The position numbers and the translations under genes are program-made. DNA of 64,000 nt from Cupriavidus pauculus (lineage in GTDB: Bacteria > Pseudomonadota > Gammaproteobacteria > Burkholderiales > Burkholderiaceae). Below are positions 25,353-34,062 of this stretch, piece by piece (positions within the stretch are counted from its first letter, which is position 1; each line of letters starts with the position of its first letter). Where the stretch lies: assembly GCF_008801835.1 (NCBI RefSeq), contig NZ_VZOW01000001.1:248001-312000 (forward strand), written 5' to 3'. The notes under the pieces were generated by a model that was given only the letters and a program-made list of their open reading frames with translations, searched no databases and was not told where the DNA came from.

Positions 25353-28300
25353 AGCTATCGCACTTCTTTATCGACCGGCCGATCTTCGCATCGGTGCTGT
25401 CGATCATTATCGTGGTGGGCGGGCTCGTGGCAGTGTTCAATCTGCCGATCGCACAATTCCCCGACATCACGCCGCCCAGCATCACGGTGTCGACGACCTA
25501 TCCGGGCGCAAGCTCCGAAGTGGTGGCGCAGAACGTGGCCGCGCCAATCGAGCAGCAGGTCAACGGCGCGGACAATATGCTGTACATGTCGTCGACCAGC
25601 TCGTCGACCGGCAACATGACGCTGACGGTCTATTTCGAGATTGGTACCGATCCTTCGCTGGCGCAGGTCGATGTGCAGAACCGCGTCAACCTGGCGTTGC
25701 CCACCTTGCCCGACGCGGTCACGCGGCAGGGCGTGACGGTGGAAAAGCGCTCGCAGGCGTTCATGATGGTGATTGCCGTCTATTCGCCCGACAACAGCTA
25801 TCCGCAGACATTCGTCGATAACTACACGAGCATCTACATTCTCGATTCGCTCAAGCGCATTCCGGGCGCCAATCAGTCGGCGATCTTCGGCACGCCCGAC
25901 TATGCAATGCGCATCTGGCTGCGTCCCGACCGCATGGCGCAGCTTGGCATCACCGCGGAGGACGTGAAGAGCGCCGTGGCCAACCAGAACGAACAGTTCT
26001 CGGCCGGGCGCATCGGCCAGTCGCCCACCTCGGAGCCGGTCAAGCAGACCTTTCCGGTCACCACCAAGGGCCGCATGACCGAGCCCAAGGAGTTCGAGAA
26101 CATCATCCTGCGCGCGGCGTCGGGCGATGCGGCGCTGGTGCGTCTCAAGGATATCGGCCGCGCTGAGCTGGGATCGAAGGATTATTCGCTACGTAGCCGC
26201 TACAAGGGCAAGACGGCGACTTTGCTGGCGGTCTATCAGCAGCCCGGCGCCAATGCGCTGGCTGTGGCCGAACAGGTGCGCAAGACGCTGCAAGAGGCGC
26301 GCAAGACGTTTCCGCCGGGCCTGGAATACGAAGTGGCGCTCGACACCACCGAGTTTGTGCATGAATCGATCAACGAGGTCGTGCATACGCTGCGCGACGC
26401 GGTGATCCTGGTGATCCTGGTGGTGTACCTGTTCCTGCAGAGTTTTCGCGCCACGCTGGTGCCGATCCTCGCCGTTCCGGTATCGATCATCGGCACGTTC
26501 ACGGCGATGGCCGCGTTCGGTTTCTCGGTCAATATGCTGACGCTGTTCGGCATGGTGCTGGCGATCGGCATCGTGGTGGATGACGCCATTGTTGTGATCG
26601 AGAACGTCGAGCGCAACATGATGGAATTCCACATGCCGCCCAAGCAAGCCGCCAAGGCGGCCATGGACGAAGTGGGCGGTCCCGTGATCGCTATCGTGCT
26701 GGTGTTGCTGGCCGTGTTCATTCCCGTGGCGTTCCTGTCCGGCATCACCGGTCAGTTGTACAAGCAGTTCGCCATCACGCTGGCGGTGTCGGTACTGCTG
26801 TCCGGTGTGGTGGCGCTGACGTTGTCGCCGGCGTTGGCAGCCATCCTGCTCAAGCCCGGCAGTCACGAGAAAAACCGCTTTTTCCGCTGGTTCAATCGCA
26901 GCTTCGACCGCATGGTGGAAGGTTACGGCAGCGTCGTGCAGGCGATCATCCGGCGCACGGTTATCTCGGTGGCGCTGGTGATTGCTCTGATTGCCGTGAG
27001 TGTGCTGCTGTTCATGCGCATCCCGTCATCGTTCCTGCCGGTCGAGGATCAGGGGTATCTGCTCGGTGCGGTGATCCTGCCCGACGCCGCAAGCCTGGAC
27101 CGCACCGGAGAGTTGTCCAGGCGTGCCGAGCAATGGTTCGAAAAGCAGCCGGGCGTGAAGTCGGTGGCGTCGCCGGACGGCTTCAGCCTGATCGATTCGC
27201 AGAACAAGTCCAACGCCGGCACACTGTTCATCACGTTGAAGGGCTTTCATGAGCGCGGCAAGGGCGAGAGCGCCGCCGACCTGATCGCCGCCGCGAACCG
27301 GGAATTCTCGACCTATCGCGAAGGCCTGGTCATTCCGGTAAATCCGCCGTCGATCCCGGGTCTGGGCACCACCGGCGGCTTCGAGTTCTGGCTGCAGGCT
27401 ACGGGCGACGGCACCTACCAGCAACTGGAAGAGCGCGTTCGCGCGTTTATCGCCAAGGCGCGCCAGCGGCCCGAGCTGCGCGGCGTCAGCACCACCATCA
27501 ACACGCATTCGCGGCAGTTGCTGGTCGATCTGGACCGCGAACGCGCCGAGACCCAGGGCGTGCCGGTCGAGCAGGTCTACTCGGCGTTGCAGACCATGTT
27601 CGGATCGCTGTATGTGAGCCAGTTCCCGAAGAACAGCCGGCTGTTCCAGGTCATCCTGCAGGCCGAGCCCGAATATCGCTCGCGCCCCGAGGATCTCGAC
27701 AAGGTGTACGTGCGCAACGCGCGCGGCGAGATGGTGCCGATCAAGGCGGTGACCAACGCGCGGTATGTGGCGGGCGCGGACCTGGTGACGCGCTTCAACA
27801 ATTTTCCGGCTGGCAAGATCACCGGAGACGCGGCGCCCGGCTACAGCTCAGGGCAGGCGCTCAAGGCGATGGAAGAGGTGGCCGCCGAAACGCTGGGCGA
27901 GGGCTACGCCTTCTCGTGGAGCGGGCAGGCCTATGAGGAAAAGAAGGCCGGCTCCACGGCCGCCATGGTGTTCGCCTTCGCGTTGCTGATGGTGTTCCTG
28001 ATCCTCGCCGCGCAGTACGAGAAATGGTCGTTGCCGCTTGGCGTGCTGCTGGCTGTGCCGTTTGCGCTGTTCGGCGCGCTCGTTGGCATTCTGGTGCGGG
28101 GCATGGAAAACGATGTCTATTTCCAGATCGGGCTGACCGTGCTGATCGCCCTGGCGGCCAAGAACGCGATTCTGATTTTCGAGTTTGCCGTGGAGATGCG
28201 CGAAAAGGAAGGGCTGAGCGCCTACGATGCGGCGGTCAAGGCGTCCAAGCTGCGGCTGCGCCCGATCATCATGACATCGCTGGCGTTCATTCTTGGCTGC

Positions 28301-28528
28301 ATCCCGCTGGCGATTGCCAGTGGCGCTTCGGCCGCCAGCCGCCAGTCGCTGGGCACAGGTGTGATCGGCGGGATGCTGGGCGCCACGGTGATCGCGGTGT
28401 TCTTTATCCCGATGTTCTTCTGGGGGCTGGAGCGCACGTCGGCCAAGAAAGCGACCCCGCCGGCCACGCCACCGGCCGTCACGCCGGTCAGTCCGGATCC
28501 CGCCGCGCCAGGTGGAGGCAGCGCATGA
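25349..28528 (+). CDS. HAE1-family RND efflux permease (AcrB/MexB-like)
   Basis: This is a 1059-residue, full-length inner-membrane pump. The start is typical (FIDRPIFASVLSIIIVVGG), with periplasmic loops between TM1 and TM2 and between TM7 and TM8. The proton-relay Asp pair is in GIVVDDAIVVIENVERN, and the second half has LAAKNAILIFEFAVE. It exports hydrophobic drugs or metabolites by proton antiport, and substrates cannot be read. It is the middle gene of an adaptor-permease-OMF operon with 4-bp overlaps on both sides. Confidence 0.95.
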   Translation: MKLSHFFIDRPIFASVLSIIIVVGGLVAVFNLPIAQFPDITPPSITVSTTYPGASSEVVAQNVAAPIEQQVNGADNMLYMSSTSSSTGNMTLTVYFEIGTDPSLAQVDVQNRVNLALPTLPDAVTRQGVTVEKRSQAFMMVIAVYSPDNSYPQTFVDNYTSIYILDSLKRIPGANQSAIFGTPDYAMRIWLRPDRMAQLGITAEDVKSAVANQNEQFSAGRIGQSPTSEPVKQTFPVTTKGRMTEPKEFENIILRAASGDAALVRLKDIGRAELGSKDYSLRSRYKGKTATLLAVYQQPGANALAVAEQVRKTLQEARKTFPPGLEYEVALDTTEFVHESINEVVHTLRDAVILVILVVYLFLQSFRATLVPILAVPVSIIGTFTAMAAFGFSVNMLTLFGMVLAIGIVVDDAIVVIENVERNMMEFHMPPKQAAKAAMDEVGGPVIAIVLVLLAVFIPVAFLSGITGQLYKQFAITLAVSVLLSGVVALTLSPALAAILLKPGSHEKNRFFRWFNRSFDRMVEGYGSVVQAIIRRTVISVALVIALIAVSVLLFMRIPSSFLPVEDQGYLLGAVILPDAASLDRTGELSRRAEQWFEKQPGVKSVASPDGFSLIDSQNKSNAGTLFITLKGFHERGKGESAADLIAAANREFSTYREGLVIPVNPPSIPGLGTTGGFEFWLQATGDGTYQQLEERVRAFIAKARQRPELRGVSTTINTHSRQLLVDLDRERAETQGVPVEQVYSALQTMFGSLYVSQFPKNSRLFQVILQAEPEYRSRPEDLDKVYVRNARGEMVPIKAVTNARYVAGADLVTRFNNFPAGKITGDAAPGYSSGQALKAMEEVAAETLGEGYAFSWSGQAYEEKKAGSTAAMVFAFALLMVFLILAAQYEKWSLPLGVLLAVPFALFGALVGILVRGMENDVYFQIGLTVLIALAAKNAILIFEFAVEMREKEGLSAYDAAVKASKLRLRPIIMTSLAFILGCIPLAIASGASAASRQSLGTGVIGGMLGATVIAVFFIPMFFWGLERTSAKKATPPATPPAVTPVSPDPAAPGGGSA

Positions 28529-30003
28529 GCCGGCCGGTCGCCTGCGGCCTCAGGCGCGCGCGTGGCGCGATGGTCGCCGCGGCGCTGGCGTGCGGCGCCT
28601 GCACGCTGGGACCGGACTACGTGCGGCCCGACGTCAGCGTGCCGGACACCTACCGCTTTGCCAGCGAAACCGACGCCGCTACAGCGGCAGCCACGCCGAC
28701 GGACAGCGCGTACTGGTGGGCGCAGATCGGCGATTCGGTGCTGGACGGCCTGATCGCCACGGCGCGCGCCAACAATCGCGACGTGCTGATCGCCGCCGCG
28801 CGCGTGGAGGAATACTACGGCCGCGTCATGGTGGCGCGATCGGGGCTGTTTCCGCAGGTTGGCGCGGAGTTGGGCGGCACCCGGCAGCGTGTCAGCGCAA
28901 GCGGCGGCAGCCTGGTGCCGCTCGAAAACCCCTTCAATCAGGTGCGCATCGACGCATTTGCCTCGTGGGAAATCGACATGTTCGGCCGCGTGCGTCGGCT
29001 CACCGAAGCGGCGCGGGCCGAATGGGCCGCGAGCGAACAGGCGCGCCGCAGCACGGAAATCAGTGTGGTGGCGTCGGTGGCCAGCGCCTACGTGACGCTG
29101 CGCGATCTCGACAACCGGCTGCGCATCGCGCAGGACACGCTGCGCAGCCGCGCCGACGCGCTCGAGGTGTTCCGCGACCGCTTTCAGGGCGGCGTGGTGT
29201 CCGAGGTCGAGTATTCGCAATCGCGTTCGGAATATGCGTCGGCTCAGGTGTCGGTCGAACAGTTCCAGCAACAGGTGGCGCTGCAGGAGAATCTGCTGGC
29301 CGGATTGCTCGGCGAAAACCCGCGCGACATGCCGCGCGGCAAGGAAATCGGCGATCTGGTGTTGCCCACGGTGCCCGTGGGGCTGCCGTCGTCGCTGCTT
29401 GAACAACGGCCGGATCTGCTGCTGGCCGAGCAGAACCTGGTGGCCGCCAACGCGCGCATCGGCGCGGCGCGCGCCGAGTATTTCCCGACGATTTCTCTCA
29501 CTGGGCTATTTGGCGCGGCCAGCACCGCGCTATCCGGCCTGTGGGTCGGGTCTGCGCGCACGTGGTCGTTTGGCGGGCTGATCAGCGTGCCGATTTTTAC
29601 CGGCGGCGCGATTGCCGGCGACGTCAAACAGGCCGAAGCGCGCCAGGCGCAGGCGCTGCTGTCGTATCAGCAGTCGGTGCAGACCGCCTTTCGCGAAGTG
29701 GCCGATGCACTGGTCAGCGCGCAGCGCACGCGCGGCCAGCTGATTGCCAAGAACGAACAGGTCGACGCGTTGTCGCGCTACGCATTGCTGGCGCGCGACC
29801 GGTACGAGGGCGGCTACACCAGCTATCTGGAGGTGCTTGATTCCGAGCGGGCGTTGTTTTCGGCGCAGCTCGATCAGTCGAGTCTGCTTAGCGCAGAGTT
29901 TGGCCAGTTGATTCAGCTTTACAAGGCGCTCGGGGGCGGCTGGCCGGTGGGACCCGGCGCACAGGCCCAGCTCGATACGCTCAGCGGCGCCATCAAGGAG
30001 TAG
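28525..30003 (+). CDS. outer-membrane efflux lipoprotein, NodT/OprM-like
   Basis: This is a 492-residue protein. The lipoprotein signal MVAAALACGACTLGPDYVRP gives a Cys acylation site, and CTLGPDYVRP is typical of OprM-type proteins. Two OEP halves follow, with RRSTEISVVASVASAYVTLR and FGRVRRLTEAARAEW in the first and LLLAEQNLVAANARIGAARA and SYLEVLDSERALFSAQLDQS in the second. It forms a trimeric channel and completes the RND pump. The start overlaps the permease stop (ATGA). Confidence 0.93.
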   Translation: MSRPVACGLRRARGAMVAAALACGACTLGPDYVRPDVSVPDTYRFASETDAATAAATPTDSAYWWAQIGDSVLDGLIATARANNRDVLIAAARVEEYYGRVMVARSGLFPQVGAELGGTRQRVSASGGSLVPLENPFNQVRIDAFASWEIDMFGRVRRLTEAARAEWAASEQARRSTEISVVASVASAYVTLRDLDNRLRIAQDTLRSRADALEVFRDRFQGGVVSEVEYSQSRSEYASAQVSVEQFQQQVALQENLLAGLLGENPRDMPRGKEIGDLVLPTVPVGLPSSLLEQRPDLLLAEQNLVAANARIGAARAEYFPTISLTGLFGAASTALSGLWVGSARTWSFGGLISVPIFTGGAIAGDVKQAEARQAQALLSYQQSVQTAFREVADALVSAQRTRGQLIAKNEQVDALSRYALLARDRYEGGYTSYLEVLDSERALFSAQLDQSSLLSAEFGQLIQLYKALGGGWPVGPGAQAQLDTLSGAIKE

Positions 30004-30005
30004 TC

Positions 30006-30479
30006 ATGAACAGATCGATGAGGTTTCCGCTGGTCGTGTTGTGGGCATTTGGTCTCTGCACGGGCGCGATGGCGCAGTCCAAGCCGGTTGCCTATCCGGC
30101 AAAGGGGCAGAGCGCTGCGCAGCAGCAACAGGATGACGGCGCCTGCTACGCGTGGGCCAAGTCCAATACCGGCATCGACCCCGCCGCGGTCAGCAGCGCA
30201 CCGCCGCCGCCGAGCGGCCCTGCCGTGGGCGGCGGAGAACGTGTAGGCGGGGCGGCACGCGGCGCGCTCGGTGGCGCGGTGATCGGCGGCATTGCCGGCG
30301 ATGCGGGCAAGGGCGCGGCGGCTGGCGCGGCGGTCGGCACCGTGGCAGGCGGCTCGCGTGCGCGGCAGAACAAGCGCAACGCGCAGGCCAACTCGCAGGC
30401 GCAGTCGGCTGGCGCCATGGATACGTATTACCGGGCGTGGGGCGCCTGCATGCAAGGGCGCGGCTATTCGATCCGCTGA
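30006..30479 (+). CDS. glycine-zipper domain periplasmic protein
   Basis: This is a 157-residue protein. A signal peptide (LVVLWAFGLCTGAMA) precedes a Gln-rich linker, and then comes a glycine-zipper segment, GGAARGALGGAVIGGIAGDA through GKGAAAGAAVGTVAGG. Such zippers usually insert in or span the outer membrane. The C-terminus has AMDTYYRAWGACMQGRGYSI. AAGGAG lies upstream of the ATG, just 2 bp after the channel gene stop, so it is probably the fourth gene of the efflux operon. Confidence 0.85.
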   Translation: MNRSMRFPLVVLWAFGLCTGAMAQSKPVAYPAKGQSAAQQQQDDGACYAWAKSNTGIDPAAVSSAPPPPSGPAVGGGERVGGAARGALGGAVIGGIAGDAGKGAAAGAAVGTVAGGSRARQNKRNAQANSQAQSAGAMDTYYRAWGACMQGRGYSIR

Positions 30480-30533
30480 CGGGCCGACGGCCCGCCGCAA
30501 GTTTTTCAGTCAGCCTTGTGCTAAGGAGGAAGT

Positions 30534-31121
30534 ATGTGGAAGCAACTCGTGATTCCGGTGGCATTGCTGCTGGCCGCGCCTGCCATGGCGCAGAGCCAGC
30601 CAGACATGAAGATGGACGTGACGCGCACCGAAGGGCAGACCACCGCGACCGGCACGGCGAAAGTGACCGCAACGATTACGGCCATCGATACCGCGACGCG
30701 CAAGATCACGCTGAAGACCGCGCAAGGCAAGATCACCGAGATGACGGTCGGCCCCGAAGCGCGCAACTTCGAGCAGTTGCGGGTGGGCGACAAGGTCACC
30801 GTGTCGTACAACGAGGCGCTCACCGTGAGTCTGAAGAAAGGTAGCGGCGCGGCCACGGTGCAGGAGCGCGAGATCTCGCAGCGGGCCGAACCGGGCGCCA
30901 AGCCTGGCGGAACGGTAGGACGAGAGGTCACCGTCGTGGCGCAGGTGGTAGCGGTCAACAAGGATGCCCAGATCGTCACCGTCAAGGGGCCGCACGGCCG
31001 CGTGGTGGACTTGCTGGTCAGCGACCCCGATCAGATGAAGAATGTGAAGAAGGGCGACCGTGTCCAGGCCGTCTACACCGAGGCCGTGGCGGTGTCGGTG
31101 GAACCGGGGGCCGCGAAGTAG
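30534..31121 (+). CDS. periplasmic protein with two tandem repeats of a beta-rich domain (hypothetical)
   Basis: This is a 195-residue protein with a signal peptide (LVIPVALLLAAPAMA). The mature part is an internal duplication: residues about 45-105 (ITAIDTATRKITLKT..., RVGDKVTVSYNEALTVSL) match residues about 130-190 (QVVAVNKDAQIVTVKG..., KKGDRVQAVYTEAVAVSV). Each half looks like a small beta-barrel. I do not recognise a named family, and similar repeats occur in copper-handling and unknown secreted proteins. A very good site, AAGGAGGAAGT, precedes the ATG. Confidence 0.8.
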   Translation: MWKQLVIPVALLLAAPAMAQSQPDMKMDVTRTEGQTTATGTAKVTATITAIDTATRKITLKTAQGKITEMTVGPEARNFEQLRVGDKVTVSYNEALTVSLKKGSGAATVQEREISQRAEPGAKPGGTVGREVTVVAQVVAVNKDAQIVTVKGPHGRVVDLLVSDPDQMKNVKKGDRVQAVYTEAVAVSVEPGAAK

Positions 31122-31192
31122 CGCGGCGCGCCAACAGGTTCGGCCGGGCCGCAATCACCAGACCCGGTGCGGCCGGACCGCAGGAGAGCATC

Positions 31193-31582
31193 GTGAATGT
31201 CATCGTGAACCGGCGAATCTTTTGCTGTGCGCTGCTGCTTGGTGCGGCGTGGCCTGCGCATGCTTACTACGACCACTTCCTCAACGGGACCATCGTCGGC
31301 ACGTTGGGCAAGGACCAGACCGCGGAACTGGTCGGCACTTTCACCAAAACCCTGAACGAGGCGGAAGACGGCACGGCCGTGCCTTTCACGCTGTCGCCGA
31401 ACGCCAAGGGCAAAGTGACCGAAGGCAGCATCACGCCGGTACAGACGCGCACGCACGCGGGTCTGCGCTGCCGCCAGGTGAGCAGCGAACTGCGCCAGCA
31501 GGGACGTCAGCCCGAACGATGGAAAGGCTGGTACTGCCAGCAGGCTGACGGCAAGTGGAAGAAGACGCTGATCAAGGATTGA
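31193..31582 (+). CDS. small secreted protein with RT0821/Lpp0805-like surface pattern (hypothetical)
   Basis: This is a 129-residue protein starting at GTG (31193), with AGGAGA upstream. A signal peptide (IFCCALLLGAAWPAHA) precedes the mature domain FLNGTIVGTLGKDQTAELVG, which ends RWKGWYCQQADGKWK. The Cys pair (RCRQ...YCQQ) suggests one disulfide. The pattern of a zipper-like N-terminus with a C-terminal CR(x)...WYCQ is like bacterial surface-antigen/17-kDa proteins. Function is unknown. It is last of the run of genes before the convergent ppk2. Confidence 0.72.
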   Translation: MNVIVNRRIFCCALLLGAAWPAHAYYDHFLNGTIVGTLGKDQTAELVGTFTKTLNEAEDGTAVPFTLSPNAKGKVTEGSITPVQTRTHAGLRCRQVSSELRQQGRQPERWKGWYCQQADGKWKKTLIKD

Positions 31583-31628
31583 GCGCCGGGCTCCGCAGCT
31601 TGCGCGGCGGCTTCAGTCGGTCGGCACG

Positions 31629-32453
31629 TCAGTAGGTCTCGGGCACGTAGCGGTACGGGTAGTCGGGCTCGCGGTAGCCGCCCGGCTTCTGCCGCTGGGG
31701 CAGCGAAATCTTTTTCCGATGGATGCGCTCGTAGGGCACCTGCGATAGCAGGTGGCTGATGATGTTGAGCCGCGCGCGCCGCTTGTCGTCGGACCGCACC
31801 ACATGCCATGGCGCGAAATCGGTATCGGAGGCGGCAAACATCGCGTCGCGCGCGCGCGAGTAGTCGTACCAGCGGCTGTAGGACTTCAGGTCCATGTCGG
31901 TCAGCTTCCACGTCTTGCGTCCATCCTGGATGCGTTGCTGCAGGCGTCGCGTCTGCTCCGGCTCGCTCACTTCCAGCCAGTACTTGATCAGCAGCACGTT
32001 CGATCCGACAATCGCCCGCTCTAGCAGCGGCACGGCACGCAGAAAGGTTTCGACCTGGTCCTCGTCGCAGAAGCCCATCACGCGCTCTACGCCGGCGCGG
32101 TTGTACCAGCTGCGATCGAATATCACCACTTCGCCGGCGGCGGGCAGATGAGGGATGTAGCGCTGCATGTACATCTGGCTTTTTTCACGCTCGGTCGGCG
32201 CGGGCAGGGCGATCACGCGAAAGATGCGCGGGCTCACGCGCTCTGTCAGTGCCTTGATGGTGCCGCCTTTGCCGGCGCCGTCGCGGCCTTCGAACACCAC
32301 GCAGATCTTGGTGCCGGTGGCCTTGATCCAGTCCTGCATGCGCACCAGTTCCACATGCAGCTCGCGCAGCGCCGCGTCGTAGGTCTTGCGGTCAAGCGCG
32401 GGCACGGCGCTGTGGTCGGCTGCGTCGGTTTCGCGTGCGTGCTTCTTTCCCAT
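31629..32453 (-). CDS. ppk2: polyphosphate kinase 2 (PPK2)
   Basis: This is a 274-residue single-domain PPK2. The Walker A motif is VVFEGRDGAGKGGTIKALTE, the lid region SPRIFRVIALPAPTEREKSQ, the Walker B EVVIFDRSWYNRAGVERVMG, and the following helix holds YLEVSEPEQTRRLQQRI. The enzyme uses polyphosphate to phosphorylate nucleoside diphosphates (or the reverse), in the cytosol. The length matches the one-domain class, mostly ADP/GDP-specific. The start at 32453 has GGAAGGA upstream. It is divergent from the membrane gene at 32608, with two TTGGNCCAA motifs between. Confidence 0.93.
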   Translation of the reverse strand: MGKKHARETDAADHSAVPALDRKTYDAALRELHVELVRMQDWIKATGTKICVVFEGRDGAGKGGTIKALTERVSPRIFRVIALPAPTEREKSQMYMQRYIPHLPAAGEVVIFDRSWYNRAGVERVMGFCDEDQVETFLRAVPLLERAIVGSNVLLIKYWLEVSEPEQTRRLQQRIQDGRKTWKLTDMDLKSYSRWYDYSRARDAMFAASDTDFAPWHVVRSDDKRRARLNIISHLLSQVPYERIHRKKISLPQRQKPGGYREPDYPYRYVPETY

Positions 32454-32528
32454 GGCGTCCTTCCCGATACGTGGCCGGTGCGCCGCGTTTCCTTCAATCT
32501 GGATCACCGTGGCCTCACTGGCAAGGGC

Positions 32529-32565
32529 CTTTGGTCCAATGCTTGGCCCAAGGACCAATTGCATT
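32529..32565. promoter_or_regulatory. double TTGGNCCAA element between ppk2 and the membrane gene
   Basis: TTGGTCCAA (32531-32539) and TTGGCCCAA (32543-32551) are followed by GGACCAA (32552-32558), so TTGGTCC and GGACCAA form an inverted repeat around the middle copy. The element sits 76-79 bp from the ppk2 start and about 43-79 bp from the start at 32608. This placement suits divergent control of both genes. Confidence 0.6.
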
Positions 32566-32607
32566 GGCGCGGTGCATGGCGGACTCTTTTCCATGGGGGT
32601 GGCCATC

Positions 32608-32880
32608 ATGTACAAGACCGGTTTATACCTGATGGGTGTGGCGCTGGCGCTGGCGTTCCTTGGCATCTTCTTTAGCGATCCCAGCGGGCAGATGCCTGAC
32701 AGGCTCAACCTGTTCAGGATGGCGCTGCGCGGGCTGGAAGTGCAGATGATTCGCCTGTCGGCGGATCCGCCGCGCTATCTGGTGAGCGTGCTGGCGCGCG
32801 ACTGGCTGCTCGGGTGCATGGTGCTGGCGCTGCTGGGCGCGGCGCTGGCCATCGCGGGACGCGCACGCCAGCGCGGCTAG
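32608..32880 (+). CDS. small membrane protein, hypothetical
   Basis: This is a 90-residue protein with two hydrophobic helices (TGLYLMGVALALAFLGIFFS near the start, WLLGCMVLALLGAALAIAGR near the end) and a basic end. No family is recognised. The ATG at 32608 has a GGGGGTGG sequence upstream, and an ATG at 32593 in the same frame is possible. It lies 34 bp before the AI-2E permease gene in the same direction, so it may be co-transcribed with it. Confidence 0.65.
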   Translation: MYKTGLYLMGVALALAFLGIFFSDPSGQMPDRLNLFRMALRGLEVQMIRLSADPPRYLVSVLARDWLLGCMVLALLGAALAIAGRARQRG

Positions 32881-32914
32881 CGTCGCACGGGCAAGACATG
32901 CAAGGAGAGCTTCG

Positions 32915-34060
32915 ATGACGCCTTCGCCTCTTCCCGTTGCGCTGGTGTCGCGCACGCTGATCGACACCTACATCCGCTTCGGACTGATCGCGCTGCTGGC
33001 CGTGCTGTGTTTCCAGATCTTCCGGCCCTTCATGGACCTGATCGTCTGGTCGGTGATCCTTGCGATTACGATGTATCCCCTGCAACGACGCCTGCACGGC
33101 AAGGTGTTCTCGCGTGAGGGCCACACCGCGGCGCTGCTGGTGCTGATGGTGATCGCCGTGGTGCTGGCGCCCACCTACCTGTTGGGCATGGCGCTGATCG
33201 ATTCGGCCGAGCACGCCATGGCGGTGGCCAAGAGCGGCGAAATCCGCATTCCGCCGCCGGCCGACTCGGTAGCGCAATGGCCGTTGATCGGGCAGCGCCT
33301 GCACGACTTCTGGCTGATGGCGTCGACCGACGCAACCGGGCTGCTGCAGAAACTTGCGCCGCAGATCAAGACGGCCAGCGTGACGATCCTGGGCACGGTA
33401 GGCAGTGTCGGCGTCGGGCTGCTGATGTTCGTTGGCGCACTGATCATCGCCGGCATTTTCATGGCGTACGGCACCAACGGCACGCACGCGGCCGTGCAGA
33501 TCGCCTCGCGCATCTCCGGCCCGGAGCGTGGCCCGCGCATTGCCGCGCTGTGCACCGCCACGATCCGCGCCGTCGCTCAGGGCGTGATCGGCATCGCGTT
33601 CATCCAGATGCTGCTGATCGGCATCGCGTTCGTCATCAAGGGCGTGCCCGGCGCGGGACTGCTGTCGCTGGCCGTGCTGCTGCTGGGCATCATGCAATTG
33701 CCGGCCACGCTGGTAACGATCCCAGTGATCGTGTACGTGTTCGCCACCGAGGACATCGCCGCGGCCAACATCGTGTTCGCGATCTACGTCTTCATTGCGG
33801 GCCTGGCCGATAACGTGCTCAAGCCGCTGTTGCTGGGGCGTGGCGTCGATGTACCGATGCCGGTGGTGCTGATCGGGGCGCTGGGCGGAATGGTGGCCGG
33901 CGGGGTGATCGGGCTGTTTATCGGGCCGGTGGTGCTGGCGGTGGGCTATCAGTTGTTCTGGCAGTGGGTTGAAGATGCGCCGCAGCCCGGCGCCGCGCTG
34001 GACATGGCGCCGCGGGCCGATCCCGCGCCGCTCGGCCATGCGGATCTGCCGGGCGGATAG
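32915..34060 (+). CDS. AI-2E family transporter (PerM/YdiK-like permease)
   Basis: This is a 381-residue membrane protein of the AI-2E/UPF0118 family. Visible are FQIFRPFMDLIVWSVILAI near the start, the GLLMFVGALIIAGIFMAYG helix, and the conserved C-terminal half VPMPVVLIGALGGMVAGGVIG. Only a few members move AI-2, and many are Na+/H+ or unknown carriers, so the AI-2 role should not be assumed. AAGGAGAG precedes the ATG. The outer-membrane channel gene starts 2 bp after its stop, so it is the first gene of a four-gene exporter operon. Confidence 0.88.
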   Translation: MTPSPLPVALVSRTLIDTYIRFGLIALLAVLCFQIFRPFMDLIVWSVILAITMYPLQRRLHGKVFSREGHTAALLVLMVIAVVLAPTYLLGMALIDSAEHAMAVAKSGEIRIPPPADSVAQWPLIGQRLHDFWLMASTDATGLLQKLAPQIKTASVTILGTVGSVGVGLLMFVGALIIAGIFMAYGTNGTHAAVQIASRISGPERGPRIAALCTATIRAVAQGVIGIAFIQMLLIGIAFVIKGVPGAGLLSLAVLLLGIMQLPATLVTIPVIVYVFATEDIAAANIVFAIYVFIAGLADNVLKPLLLGRGVDVPMPVVLIGALGGMVAGGVIGLFIGPVVLAVGYQLFWQWVEDAPQPGAALDMAPRADPAPLGHADLPGG

Positions 34061-34062
34061 CG

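Noticed and set aside
32915-34060. AI-2 signal transport by the AI-2E family protein
   Set aside because: The family name is historical and many members carry other substrates. No AI-2 gene lies near.
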